DNA from: Pseudomonas fluorescens
GTDB taxonomy: Bacteria; Pseudomonadota; Gammaproteobacteria; Pseudomonadales; Pseudomonadaceae
Length of the DNA stretch: 64,000 nt
Reading direction: 5' to 3'
Assembly (NCBI RefSeq): GCF_902497855.1
Contig: NZ_CABVHU010000008.1
Coordinates: forward strand, 124,001 to 188,000
A program made the position numbers and the translations under genes. Each line of letters opens with the position of its first letter. The first letter of the stretch is position 1. A model generated the notes under the pieces. That model was given only the letters and a program-made list of their open reading frames with translations, searched no databases and was not told the DNA's origin. This document shows, in pieces, positions 33,766 through 42,789 of this stretch.

Positions 33766-35160
33766 TTACAGATGCGATTCGGCGTATTCGGCCAGAATCG
33801 AACGCGGCACCCCTTGCAGGGTGATGTGCACACCATTCGGGAAATCTTTGAAGCGCTCGGTCAGGTACGTCAGCCCGGAGCTGGTCGCGGACAGGTAAGG
33901 GGTATCGATCTGCGCCAGGTTGCCCAGGCACACCACTTTGGAACCGGCGCCGGCACGGGTGATGATGGTTTTCATCTGGTGCGGCGTGAGGTTCTGGCAT
34001 TCATCGATCAGGATCAGGCTCTGTTGGAAACTGCGACCCCGTATGTAGTTGAGGGATTTGAACTGCAGCGGCACTTTGCTGAGGATGTAGTCGACGCTGC
34101 CATGGGTGCTTTCGTCATCCATGTGCAAGGCTTCGAGGTTGTCGGTGATGGCGCCCAGCCAGGGCTCCATTTTTTCCGCTTCGGTGCCGGGCAGGAAGCC
34201 GATCTCCTGGTCCAGGCCCTGCACGCTACGGGTCGCGATGATCCGCCGGTAGCGCTTGCTGACCATGGTCTGCTCGATCGCCGCCGCCAGGGCCAGGATG
34301 GTTTTACCCGAACCGGCGGCGCCGGACAGGTTGACCAGGTGGATATCCGGATCGAGCAAGGCGTACAGCGCCAGGCTCTGGTAGATGTCACGGGGTTTCA
34401 GGCCCCAGGCTTCCTGGTGCAACAGGGGTTCCTGGTGCAGGTCGAGAATCAGCAGCCGGTCTTCCTCGATCTCCTTGATCCAGCCGACAAAACCCTGTTC
34501 GTCAATGATGAATTCATTGATGTGCACCGCCGGCAGGTTGTCGATCAGCTGCACCTGGTGCCAGGTGCGACCGTGGTCCTGACGGGTTTCGACATTCTTC
34601 ACGCGGTCCCAGAAGGAGCCGTCCATGTTGTGATAACCATTGGGCAGCAGCGAGACGTCGTCAACCAATTGGTCGGTGCTGTAGTCCTCGGCCGCGATCC
34701 CGCACGCCCGGGCCTTGAGCCGCATGTTGATGTCTTTGGTGACCAGCACCACCGGCAGCTTGGGCTCGCGCGCGTGCAGGTCGATCAACTGGTTGATGAT
34801 GATGTTGTCGTTCAGGTGTTCGGGCAGAATGATGTTCGGTTCCGCACGCTTGCTCATCAGGATCGACAGCAAACCCTTGGGCCCGCTTTTGCCACGCTGG
34901 ATCGGCACGCCAAGCTCGACGTCTTCAGGGCTGGCGTCGCCCAGGGTCTTGTCGATCAGCCGAATGGCCTGGCGGCATTCCGCGGCCACGCTGTGATGCC
35001 CGCTCTTGAGCTTGTCCAGCTCCTCAAGCACGGTCATGGGGATGGCGACGTGGTGTTCTTCGAAGTTAAGCAGGGCGTTTGGATCGTGGATCAATACGTT
35101 GGTATCGAGTACATAAAGGATTGGCTGGTTGGAGGAAAAACTACGTCCGTGATCATCCAT
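33766..35160 (-). CDS. PIN-PhoH fusion ATPase (PhoH2/YlaK-like)
   Basis: A 464-residue two-domain protein. The N-terminal PIN nuclease domain has YVLDTNVLIHDP (residues 16-27) and later acidic residues such as VLVTKDINMRLKA. The C-terminal PhoH ATPase has Walker A GAAGSGKT near residue 280 and Walker B LILIDECQN near 400. Proteins with this fusion are reported as RNA helicase-nucleases. It is monocistronic with its own terminator. Confidence 0.9.
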   Translation of the reverse strand: MDDHGRSFSSNQPILYVLDTNVLIHDPNALLNFEEHHVAIPMTVLEELDKLKSGHHSVAAECRQAIRLIDKTLGDASPEDVELGVPIQRGKSGPKGLLSILMSKRAEPNIILPEHLNDNIIINQLIDLHAREPKLPVVLVTKDINMRLKARACGIAAEDYSTDQLVDDVSLLPNGYHNMDGSFWDRVKNVETRQDHGRTWHQVQLIDNLPAVHINEFIIDEQGFVGWIKEIEEDRLLILDLHQEPLLHQEAWGLKPRDIYQSLALYALLDPDIHLVNLSGAAGSGKTILALAAAIEQTMVSKRYRRIIATRSVQGLDQEIGFLPGTEAEKMEPWLGAITDNLEALHMDDESTHGSVDYILSKVPLQFKSLNYIRGRSFQQSLILIDECQNLTPHQMKTIITRAGAGSKVVCLGNLAQIDTPYLSATSSGLTYLTERFKDFPNGVHITLQGVPRSILAEYAESHL

Positions 35161-35511
35161 ACTCGGTCACCTTTGTGAGAGCCAGTCGACGCAATACCGT
35201 GACAGTGCTGCGCCTCGAAGTGGCCACCGAATTCACCCCGCCCGACCTGACAACGAGCGGATGCAAGTGAACTGCACACATAGGGGTCTTGGAAGACGCC
35301 ACCTGTGTTGCAGGTTTCGGCGGTCTGTCTTCGTAATACTCCAAAACCTGTGACAGGAAAAAGTACTTTGACGCTTTTTTGAAGTTTATTTTTCAGAGTG
35401 ACGAATAGCCCTTGGCGTGCAGGCAATGTGCCGTTAAAGTCGGAAGTCCGCCTGCACCGAATTCTCCCCCGAAATCGCCCCTCGCCCAATGTTTACGGCC
35501 TTTGGCCATTT
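35161..35511. other. Intergenic region upstream of the PhoH-type gene
   Basis: About 350 bases with no supported gene. It holds the presumed PhoH-type promoter on the minus strand. The right part (35,350-35,400) has an AT-rich patch. Confidence 0.4.
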
Positions 35512-36636
35512 TCAGCGAAACCCGTCCTGACAGTCCTCCCAACCGATCCCGCTTTGCGCCGTTTGCGTGACGAGCCAGGGCATCGCCGTTTTCACCCTAT
35601 CCTGCTTCACATTGAAGTTGATCACGCCGTGGCGCCACAACAGCATCAGGGTCAACACCCGTTGCGCGCTCTGGTCGGGCTTGAGCTTGCCGGCGCCATC
35701 CTGGGCATCGATGTCCCACAGCGCCACTTGCAGGCCCTGCGCCTTGAAGAAACTTTCGGCGTCCGCACGACGCTGACCGTCAGGCGGGCGAAACAGCGGC
35801 ACGTAATTCTCCGGCAGCTTGCCTTTGACCAGTTCGACGCTACGTCGAACCGAGTCCTGCCAGTCCTGCCAGTGGCTGTGGGAACGGAACTCCCAGCCTT
35901 GCACGCCGATGCATTGCGTTGAATAAATTGCTTGCAGGCTGGCGACCGAGCGTTCGGCCAGGCGCGCCTGGATGTCCTTGCCGAGGACGAAGAAGGTGCC
36001 GGTCATGTTCGACTTGCGCAGGTAGTCGGCCACCCAGGCGGTGTTGTCCGGTGCGGCATTGGCGGCGCTGTCGAAGGTCAGCAGGAACAGCCGGTCATTC
36101 ATCGTGGCGCCGTTGCGCTCATGCTCGCCAAAACGTTCGACTTCGCTGCTGGTGTGTGGAAACAGTGCGGCCTTGCGCAATTGCTCGTCCAGGTACCGGG
36201 CATGGAACAGCCGACTCGGCTCTGCCCACTGGATGTAGTAGCTGTCGTCACTGACCTGGAACTTGGCCGCCTGCTGGCGCAAGGTGTCCATGTCCTCGAC
36301 CAGGAAACAGAAGGAGGCATCCTGATCGCAGCTTCGCTGGGCGAAGGTGTAGTTGCTCAGCAAACGCTGCCACAGGCGCTGGCGCAGGTGGTTGACCGAC
36401 TCCAGATTGATCGTGCGCAAGCCCAGGCGCTGGGCCAGGCCCGGTTCGTCCAGGGATTCGCTGGCCAGCAGGACATGGGCGAACATCAGAATTTCAGCGC
36501 GTGAGGCAACGTCGAACAGGGTCGGGTTATTGAGCGGTTCGGGCCAGGTACTGCGCTCGAGCGTCGCCACCTCGCTCGGTGCCGCCAGGGCACCGAAGCT
36601 CAAGAGCCAGGCCGCGAATAGAAAAGCGATGCGCAA
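35512..36636 (-). CDS. Exported polysaccharide deacetylase-like protein
   Basis: A 374-residue protein with a signal peptide (LRIAFLFAAWLLSFGALA). The second half looks like a NodB/polysaccharide deacetylase domain: FLLTFDSA, GTFFVLGKDI, SHSHWQD and PLFRPPDGQRR, with catalytic-type Asp/His placed as in the family. The best start is TTG 36636, with GGAG eight bases upstream. The same frame stays open to 37647, but that part is antisense to yaaA and was rejected. The substrate, perhaps peptidoglycan or an exopolysaccharide, is unknown. Confidence 0.72.
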   Translation of the reverse strand: MRIAFLFAAWLLSFGALAAPSEVATLERSTWPEPLNNPTLFDVASRAEILMFAHVLLASESLDEPGLAQRLGLRTINLESVNHLRQRLWQRLLSNYTFAQRSCDQDASFCFLVEDMDTLRQQAAKFQVSDDSYYIQWAEPSRLFHARYLDEQLRKAALFPHTSSEVERFGEHERNGATMNDRLFLLTFDSAANAAPDNTAWVADYLRKSNMTGTFFVLGKDIQARLAERSVASLQAIYSTQCIGVQGWEFRSHSHWQDWQDSVRRSVELVKGKLPENYVPLFRPPDGQRRADAESFFKAQGLQVALWDIDAQDGAGKLKPDQSAQRVLTLMLLWRHGVINFNVKQDRVKTAMPWLVTQTAQSGIGWEDCQDGFR

Positions 36637-36693
36637 TGGGATGTCTCCATAACAAAACCCGCGCGGCACTATAGCTGATGCTGCCATGATTCC

Positions 36694-36781
36694 TGTAGGA
36701 GCGAGGCTTGCCCGCGAAAGCGCTGTATCAGGCAGATTGATGCAGGATGTGCCGCCTTCGCGGGCAAGCCTCGCTCCTACG
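36694..36781. repeat. REPIN pair between divergent genes
   Basis: CTGTAGGAGCGAGGCTTGCCCGCGAAAGCG and inverted CTTCGCGGGCAAGCCTCGCTCCTACG lie between the divergent deacetylase-like and yaaA starts, an unusual place for a REPIN because both promoters must fit around it. Confidence 0.9.
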
Positions 36782-36879
36782 AGTTTTGCGGATAGCCACC
36801 GATCACCTATCACACCCATAGCTGGAGTCAACGCAGACAACCCCCTAGAATCGCCCCCACGATTAAAGGAGACGACTTC

Positions 36880-37659
36880 ATGCTGATGGTGATTTCCCCC
36901 GCCAAGACCCTCGACTACGAAACACCGCCGGCCACCCAGCGCTTCACCCAGCCGCAATACCTCGACCATTCCCAGGAGCTGATCCTGCAATTGCGCGACC
37001 TGAGCCCGGTGCAGATCAGCGAGTTGATGCATGTCTCCGACAAGATAGGCGGGCTCAACGCCGCGCGTTTCGGTAGCTGGACCCCGGCCTTTACCCCCGC
37101 CAACGCCAAACAGGCGCTGCTGGCGTTCAAGGGCGACGTGTACACCGGGCTGAATGCGCAAACCTTCAGCGAAGCCGACTTCGATTACGCCCAGCAGCAC
37201 TTGCGCATGTTGTCCGGGCTCTATGGCCTGTTGCGTCCACTGGACCTGATGCAGCCGTATCGTCTGGAGATGGGTACCAAACTGGCCAACGCCCGCGGCA
37301 AGGACCTGTATGCCTTCTGGGGGACGCGGATCAGCGAATGGTTGAACGAAGCCCTGGCCGATCAAGGCGACGACGTGCTGCTGAACCTGGCCTCCAACGA
37401 GTACTTCTCGGCGGTCAAGCGCAACGCCCTGAACGCGCGCATCATCAATACCGAGTTCAAGGACCTGAAGAACGGCCAGTACAAGATCATCAGCTTCTAC
37501 GCCAAAAAAGCCCGGGGCATGATGAGTCGGTTCGTTATTGAAGAGCGGGTCAACGACCCGGCTGCCCTCAAACAGTTCGACGTGCAGGGCTATCGTTACA
37601 GCGCCGAGCAGTCCTCGGCGGACAATCTGGTCTTTCTGCGCGATCACGCGCCAGAGTAG
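36880..37659 (+). CDS. yaaA: Peroxide stress protein YaaA
   Basis: A 259-residue YaaA/DUF328 protein. Members lower free iron and protect DNA during peroxide stress. Characteristic segments are MLMVISPAKTLDYE at the start, the KADVYTG-like FKGDVYTGL, LSGLYGLLRPLDLMQPYRLEMG and NLASNEYFSAVK. AAAGGAGA lies eight bases before the ATG. The gene is monocistronic. Confidence 0.95.
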   Translation: MLMVISPAKTLDYETPPATQRFTQPQYLDHSQELILQLRDLSPVQISELMHVSDKIGGLNAARFGSWTPAFTPANAKQALLAFKGDVYTGLNAQTFSEADFDYAQQHLRMLSGLYGLLRPLDLMQPYRLEMGTKLANARGKDLYAFWGTRISEWLNEALADQGDDVLLNLASNEYFSAVKRNALNARIINTEFKDLKNGQYKIISFYAKKARGMMSRFVIEERVNDPAALKQFDVQGYRYSAEQSSADNLVFLRDHAPE

Positions 37660-38483
37660 TCACCCGGTCGGCGCACGACACTTATGATCCGTCATGCGCC
37701 GACGTCTGATCGTCGAACAATCCCCACCTGATTCGCCGCTTTATTGGCGCCAAAAATCAAGCACCCAATTCTCTAACTTTAGTTTCACTCGACTTCGCTG
37801 TTTTTTTTCCGTAGTGGCACCGAAAATTTTCGGCGGTAGTGGCACATTCCTATCTATTGCGCTCATAACCCTATGTATCAAGGGTGAAACAGACGTTGCT
37901 ATCAATATGAAAGCAGTGCCATCTCTGCCAATATTTCAAGAAATTTCAGAAATCGCGATGAGCGGACCGGAACTATGTCCAAATGCGTAGTTCATACCAC
38001 CGGTAACGATTCTCACGGTGCATGTACGAGATAACTTACGCAGAGAAGGTGGTTCACGTAGCGAAGTTGTCACATGAACTTGCGCTACTAATCCCTGATT
38101 TGGGCAACACCTGAAGGACAGGAGATAACGCATCAACACTATCCCCTGCCAGGCCAAGGCCGCGCCCCTATAAACGTGCTCGCCTGAGCACCCAACCGCT
38201 TGATTTACGGGCTTTTTGCCTGGCATTGAGCGCGCAAGACCCTTGCACCCGTGACTTCCACAGAGAAGCTCGGCTGCAAGACAGGGCAAATCATAATAAC
38301 AAGGCCTAGTTGCGCACATCCTGAGTGCACTTATATAGACACTCGGAACTTATTATGCCTGCGCGCTGCATTATGGCGTCTGCAAGGCCGCACTTGCGAG
38401 TGCATTACGACCGCATAACACCATTAATTCCGGCCATGTAATGGCTTGATGAAACAGACTTGATTAACTGAGAGGTAAATGCG
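37660..38483. other. Long algD upstream control region
   Basis: About 820 bases between yaaA and algD. The centre (37,730-37,930) is AT-rich with T8 and A5 runs. A 98-codon ORF at 37,694-37,990 is present, but it lacks a ribosome binding site and a recognisable product, so it is not called. Alginate promoters are known to be controlled from far upstream by AlgR, AlgB, AmrZ and AlgU, so this region probably holds such sites. I could not match an exact AlgR box. Confidence 0.6.
38345..38376 (+). promoter_or_regulatory. Candidate AlgU (sigma-22)-type algD promoter
   Basis: GGAACTT at 38,345-38,351 matches the AlgU/RpoE -35 box. Seventeen bases later CATTATG can serve as a weak -10. It lies about 110 bases before the algD start, leaving a long leader. 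The -35 match is good and the -10 poor, so this is a candidate only. Confidence 0.45.
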
Positions 38484-39800
38484 ATGCGCATCAGCATATT
38501 TGGTTTGGGTTACGTCGGTGCAGTATGTGCCGGTTGCCTGTCTGCACGGGGCCATGACGTCGTTGGCGTCGATGTCGCCAAAGACAAGATCGATATGATC
38601 AATGCCGGCAAATCGCCGATCGTTGAACCGGGTCTGGGCGAACTTCTGCAGAAGGGCATCGAGACTGGCCGCCTGCGCGGTACGACCAACTTCGCCGAAG
38701 CGATTCGCGACACCGACCTGTCGATGATCTGCGTCGGCACGCCGAGCAAGAAGAACGGCGACCTGGAACTGAACTACATCGAAGCCGTGTGCCGCGAGAT
38801 CGGTTTTGTCCTGCGTGACAAGACCACCCGCCACACCATCGTGGTTCGCAGCACCGTGCTGCCGGGTACCGTGGCCAACGTCGTGATCCCGATCCTCGAA
38901 GATTGCTCCGGCAAGAAAGCCGGCGTTGATTTCGGTGTCGCGGTGAACCCTGAGTTCCTGCGTGAAAGCACCGCGATCGCCGACTACGACCTGCCGCCGA
39001 TGACCGTCATCGGCGAGTTCGACAAGGCTTCCGGCGACGTTCTGCAATCGCTGTACGAAGAACTCGACGCACCGATCATCCGCAAGGACATCGCCGTTGC
39101 CGAGATGATCAAGTACACCTGCAACGTGTGGCACGCCACCAAGGTGACCTTCGCCAACGAAATCGGCAACATCGCCAAGGCTGTCGGCGTCGATGGTCGT
39201 GAAGTGATGGAAGTGGTCTGCCAGGACAAGACGCTGAACCTGTCCCAGTACTACATGCGCCCTGGTTTCGCGTTCGGCGGCTCTTGCCTGCCCAAAGACG
39301 TGCGAGCCCTGACCTACCGCGCCGGTTCCCTGGACGTGGAAGCGCCGCTGCTCAACTCGCTGATGCGCAGCAACGTGTCCCAGGTGCAAAACGCCTTCGA
39401 CATCGTCTCCAGCCACGGCAAACGCAAAGTCGCCCTGCTGGGCCTGAGCTTCAAGGCCGGCACCGACGACCTGCGCGAAAGCCCGCTGGTTGACCTGGCG
39501 GAAATGCTGATCGGCAAGGGCTACGACCTGAGCATCTACGACACCAACGTCGAATACGCCCGTGTCCACGGTGCGAACAAGGATTACATCGAGTCGAAGA
39601 TCCCTCACGTCTCGTCCTTGCTCAACGCCGATTTCGACGACGTGATCAACAACTCCGACGTGATCATCCTTGGCAACCGTGACGAGAAATTCCGCGCCCT
39701 GGCGCAGAACGCTCCACACGGCAAACAAGTGATCGACCTGGTCGGCTTCATGTCCCAGGCCACCAGCGTAGCTGGCCGCACCGAAGGCATCTGCTGGTAA
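38484..39800 (+). CDS. algD: GDP-mannose 6-dehydrogenase
   Basis: A 438-residue enzyme that oxidises GDP-mannose to GDP-mannuronate, the committed step of alginate synthesis. The N-terminal NAD fold has IFGLGYVGAVCAG. The catalytic Cys lies in FAFGGSCLPKD near residue 268, and a C-terminal UDP/GDP-sugar domain follows. AGAGG lies seven to eleven bases before ATG 38484. It is the first gene of the twelve-gene operon and is separated from alg8 by 287 bases containing tandem REP units. Confidence 0.97.
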   Translation: MRISIFGLGYVGAVCAGCLSARGHDVVGVDVAKDKIDMINAGKSPIVEPGLGELLQKGIETGRLRGTTNFAEAIRDTDLSMICVGTPSKKNGDLELNYIEAVCREIGFVLRDKTTRHTIVVRSTVLPGTVANVVIPILEDCSGKKAGVDFGVAVNPEFLRESTAIADYDLPPMTVIGEFDKASGDVLQSLYEELDAPIIRKDIAVAEMIKYTCNVWHATKVTFANEIGNIAKAVGVDGREVMEVVCQDKTLNLSQYYMRPGFAFGGSCLPKDVRALTYRAGSLDVEAPLLNSLMRSNVSQVQNAFDIVSSHGKRKVALLGLSFKAGTDDLRESPLVDLAEMLIGKGYDLSIYDTNVEYARVHGANKDYIESKIPHVSSLLNADFDDVINNSDVIILGNRDEKFRALAQNAPHGKQVIDLVGFMSQATSVAGRTEGICW

Positions 39801-39810
39801 CACCTTCCCG

Positions 39811-40015
39811 TAGGAGCCAGGCTTGCCGGCGAACCAGACGAGGTGATGTGTCAGGTACGCCGCCTTCGCTCCTGTAGGAGCCAGGCTTGCCGGCGAACCA
39901 GGCAACGCGGTCTGTCAGGCACGCAGCCTTCGCTCCTGTAGGAGCCAGGCTTGCCGGCGAACCAGGCAACGCGGTCTGTCAGGCACGCAGCCTTCGCGGG
40001 CAAGCCTCGCTCCTA
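39811..40015. repeat. Tandem REP array between algD and alg8
   Basis: Three head-to-tail copies of a 64-base unit begin TAGGAGCCAGGCTTGCCGGC at 39,811, 39,875 and 39,939. Copies two and three are almost identical; copy one differs in its middle. The last unit ends with an inverted arm GCGGGCAAGCCTCGCTCCTAC, completing one normal REPIN. Recent tandem duplication of REPIN halves is the simplest explanation. It may cause RNA processing or attenuation after algD. Confidence 0.93.
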
Positions 40016-40087
40016 CGGTTTTTATGCCTGCCTTAACCCCATCGGGCCACCCCACAGGCTCGCCCGAGATCGAGACGGATGCAGATT

Positions 40088-41569
40088 ATGCACAGGCTAA
40101 AGCACGGCCTACTTCAGGCCGCCGGTTGGCTGTTTTACCTAAGTTTATTGATGGGCATCGCCATGGCGTTGCCTGCGTCCACGTTCGACTCCGAGTCGAA
40201 GGACTTTATCTTCCTGATCGGTATCGTCGGTATCTGGCGCTACTCGATGGGCGCCACGCACTTTCTGCGCGGCATGCTGTTTCTGTACGTGGTCTATCCG
40301 CACCTGCGGCGCAAAGTGCGCAAGCTGGGTAAAGCGGCAGACCCGTCCCATGTGTTCCTGATGGTCACCAGTTTCCGTATTGACGCGCTGACCACCGCCC
40401 AGGTCTACGCCTCGGTGATTCGCGAAGCGATCGACTGCGGCCTGCCGACCACCATGGTCTGCTCCATCGTGGAAATGTCCGATGAGAAGCTGGTGAAAAG
40501 CCTGTGGTCGCGGATGAACCCACCGGATCGCGTCAAGCTCGACTTCGTGCGTATTCCCGGCACCGGCAAGCGCGACGGCCTGGCCTACGGTTTCCGCGCC
40601 ATCTCCCGCCACTTGCCGGACGACCGCGCCGTGGTTGCAGTGATCGATGGCGACACCGTGCTGGCCGAAGGCGTCGTGCTCAAGACCGTGCCGTGGTTCC
40701 AGCTGTTCGGCAATGTCGGCGGCCTGACCACAAACGAGTTCTGCGAAGTGCGCGGCGGCTACATCATGAGCGAATGGCACAAACTGCGCTTCGCCCAGCG
40801 CCACATCAACATGTGCTCGATGGCCTTGTCCAAGCGCGTACTGACCATGACCGGCCGGATGTCGGTATTCCGCGCCTCCGTGGTCACCAACCCGGACTTC
40901 ATCGCCGACGTCGAAAGCGACTCGCTGCAACACTGGCGCCTGGGTCGCTTCAAGTTCCTCACCGGTGATGACAAGTCGAGCTGGTTCAGCCTGATGCGCC
41001 TGGGCTACGACACGTTCTACGTGCCGGATGCCGCGATCCACACCGTGGAACACCCGCCGGAAAAAAGCTTCATCAAGGCCAGCCGCAAACTGATGTTCCG
41101 CTGGTACGGCAACAACCTGCGCCAGAACTCCCGCGCCCTGGGCCTGGGGATGAAACGTCTTGGCCTGTTCACCTCGGTGGTGCTGTTCGACCAGCGTGTG
41201 TCGATGTGGACGTCGCTGCTCGGCCTGACCGTCGCGCTCATCGCGACCTTCAAGTACGGCGCCGCGTTCATCCTGGTTTACCTGCTGTGGATCGGCATTA
41301 CCCGCCTGATCCTGACCGTGCTGCTGTCGTTGTCCGGTCACACGATCGGCCCGGCCTACCCGGCGATTCTCTATTACAACCAGATCGTCGGCGCGCTGGT
41401 GAAGATCTACGTGTTCTTCCGCCTCGACCGACAGTCCTGGAGTCGCCAGCCCACATCCCTGACCCGTGATCTCGCCAGCTTTCAAGGTTGGTTCAACACT
41501 TGGTCGTCTCGGACCATGACCTTCTCCGCCGGCAGCATTTTTGTTGCCGTGCTGCTGATGATGGTCTGA
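40088..41569 (+). CDS. alg8: Alginate polymerase glycosyltransferase Alg8
   Basis: A 493-residue membrane glycosyltransferase that polymerises GDP-mannuronate. It has N-terminal membrane segments, a cytosolic GT2 domain with VIDGDTVL (DxD-type metal site) and a C-terminal set of membrane segments (about residues 375-430 and 475-490). MHRLKHGLL at 40088 matches the usual Alg8 start; an in-frame ATG nine bases upstream is possible. It works with Alg44 under c-di-GMP control. Confidence 0.95.
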   Translation: MHRLKHGLLQAAGWLFYLSLLMGIAMALPASTFDSESKDFIFLIGIVGIWRYSMGATHFLRGMLFLYVVYPHLRRKVRKLGKAADPSHVFLMVTSFRIDALTTAQVYASVIREAIDCGLPTTMVCSIVEMSDEKLVKSLWSRMNPPDRVKLDFVRIPGTGKRDGLAYGFRAISRHLPDDRAVVAVIDGDTVLAEGVVLKTVPWFQLFGNVGGLTTNEFCEVRGGYIMSEWHKLRFAQRHINMCSMALSKRVLTMTGRMSVFRASVVTNPDFIADVESDSLQHWRLGRFKFLTGDDKSSWFSLMRLGYDTFYVPDAAIHTVEHPPEKSFIKASRKLMFRWYGNNLRQNSRALGLGMKRLGLFTSVVLFDQRVSMWTSLLGLTVALIATFKYGAAFILVYLLWIGITRLILTVLLSLSGHTIGPAYPAILYYNQIVGALVKIYVFFRLDRQSWSRQPTSLTRDLASFQGWFNTWSSRTMTFSAGSIFVAVLLMMV

Positions 41570-41604
41570 CCGAACTCGCCTGAATTAACTAGGAAAACGT
41601 CTAT

Positions 41605-42774
41605 ATGAATACCGCCGTCAACGCCAACGTAGTGCATGAATCAGAAGCCCAGCGCCAACACGCCCGAGTGAAAATCCCGGCCAAGCTGCGCTTCTTCGGT
41701 CCTGACCGGACTCCGGTTGAAGCCCGGGTCATCGACCTCTCCGCTGGCGGCCTGGCCTTCAACGCCGGTCAGTTGCCACTCAAGGTCGGCGAGGTTTACA
41801 AGGCTCGCCTGCAGTTCGTCATCGACAACCTCGGCCTGGCCATGGACGTGGAGCTGCAAGTACGCTCCTTCGATCGCGAGACCGGCCGCGCCGGTTGCCA
41901 GTTCCAGAACCTGGAGCCGCGGGACATTTCCACCCTGCGCCACCTGATCACTTCGCACCTGGCCGGCGACATCGTCAGCGTCGGCGAGATGCTGGCGACC
42001 CTGCAGCGCGACAACTTCACCAAGGCGCGCAAGGTCAAGGATGGCGGCCACGGCATGACCCCGTTCGGCCGTCTGCGCGCAGTGACCTTCAGCCTGGCGA
42101 TTTTCCTCGTCGGCCTGGTGGCCTTCGGTTTCATCTTCAAGTCGGTGTACGGCATGTACTTCGTCAGCCACGCCCAGGCCGGCCTGGTCAGCGTACCGGC
42201 GATGAACATCACCATGCCGCGCGACGGCACCGTGCAGAGCCTGATCAAAGACGACGGCGTTGCTGCAAAAGGCGCCCCGCTGGCGACCTTCAGCACCAGC
42301 ATGCTCGACGTGCTCAAGGGCCACCTGGACGACAATCAGCTGCAGCCGGCCAAGGTTGAAGAGCTGTTCGGCAAGCAGATGACCGGCACCCTGACCTCGC
42401 CATGCGATTGCACCGTGGCGCAGCAACTGGTTGCCGACGGTCAGTACGCCAGCAAGGGTGACGTGATCTTCCAACTGGTGCCGCATAACAGCGAAGCCAA
42501 CGTTGAAGCGCGCTTCTCCTATCGCCAGTTCGGCGACGTGTTGCCAGGCAGCACGGTCAGCTTCCAGATCGCCGGCGAAGACAAGGTTCGCAGCGGCAAG
42601 ATCGTCAGCAGCACCAGCCTGAACAGCGCCGACCTGTCGTCCGACATCCGCGTCCAGATCAAGCCTGACGAGCCGCTGGACAGCAAGTTCGCCGGTCGCC
42701 CGGTTGAAGTGAACAGCACCCGTGGTCCGAACCTGAACTGGCTGATCGACAAAGCCATGGCCGCCGGTCTTTAA
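41605..42774 (+). CDS. alg44: Alginate co-polymerase Alg44 (PilZ domain)
   Basis: A 389-residue inner-membrane protein. The cytosolic PilZ domain shows the c-di-GMP signature RQHAR then DLSAGG (residues 17-50). One membrane segment follows at about residues 160-182, then a periplasmic HlyD-like domain with the paired Cys in TSPCDCTV. c-di-GMP binding activates Alg8. It lies 35 bases after alg8. Confidence 0.95.
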   Translation: MNTAVNANVVHESEAQRQHARVKIPAKLRFFGPDRTPVEARVIDLSAGGLAFNAGQLPLKVGEVYKARLQFVIDNLGLAMDVELQVRSFDRETGRAGCQFQNLEPRDISTLRHLITSHLAGDIVSVGEMLATLQRDNFTKARKVKDGGHGMTPFGRLRAVTFSLAIFLVGLVAFGFIFKSVYGMYFVSHAQAGLVSVPAMNITMPRDGTVQSLIKDDGVAAKGAPLATFSTSMLDVLKGHLDDNQLQPAKVEELFGKQMTGTLTSPCDCTVAQQLVADGQYASKGDVIFQLVPHNSEANVEARFSYRQFGDVLPGSTVSFQIAGEDKVRSGKIVSSTSLNSADLSSDIRVQIKPDEPLDSKFAGRPVEVNSTRGPNLNWLIDKAMAAGL

Positions 42775-42789
42775 ACAGAGGACATGCCC

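Noticed and set aside
36637..37647. Open frame extending the deacetylase-like ORF to 711 codons on the minus strand
   Set aside because: The extension is antisense to yaaA, which is clearly coding. The real start is near 36636 with a ribosome binding site and signal peptide.
37694..37990. 98-codon ORF in the algD upstream region
   Set aside because: No ribosome binding site, no recognisable product, and it covers an AT-rich control region.
38424..39905. 493-codon minus-strand ORF opposite algD
   Set aside because: A shadow of algD; AlgD has full family motifs on the plus strand.
39811..40015. Tandem 64-base repeats considered as a CRISPR array
   Set aside because: The units are REP sequences with nearly identical whole periods, no distinct spacers, no nearby cas genes and inverted arms typical of REPINs.
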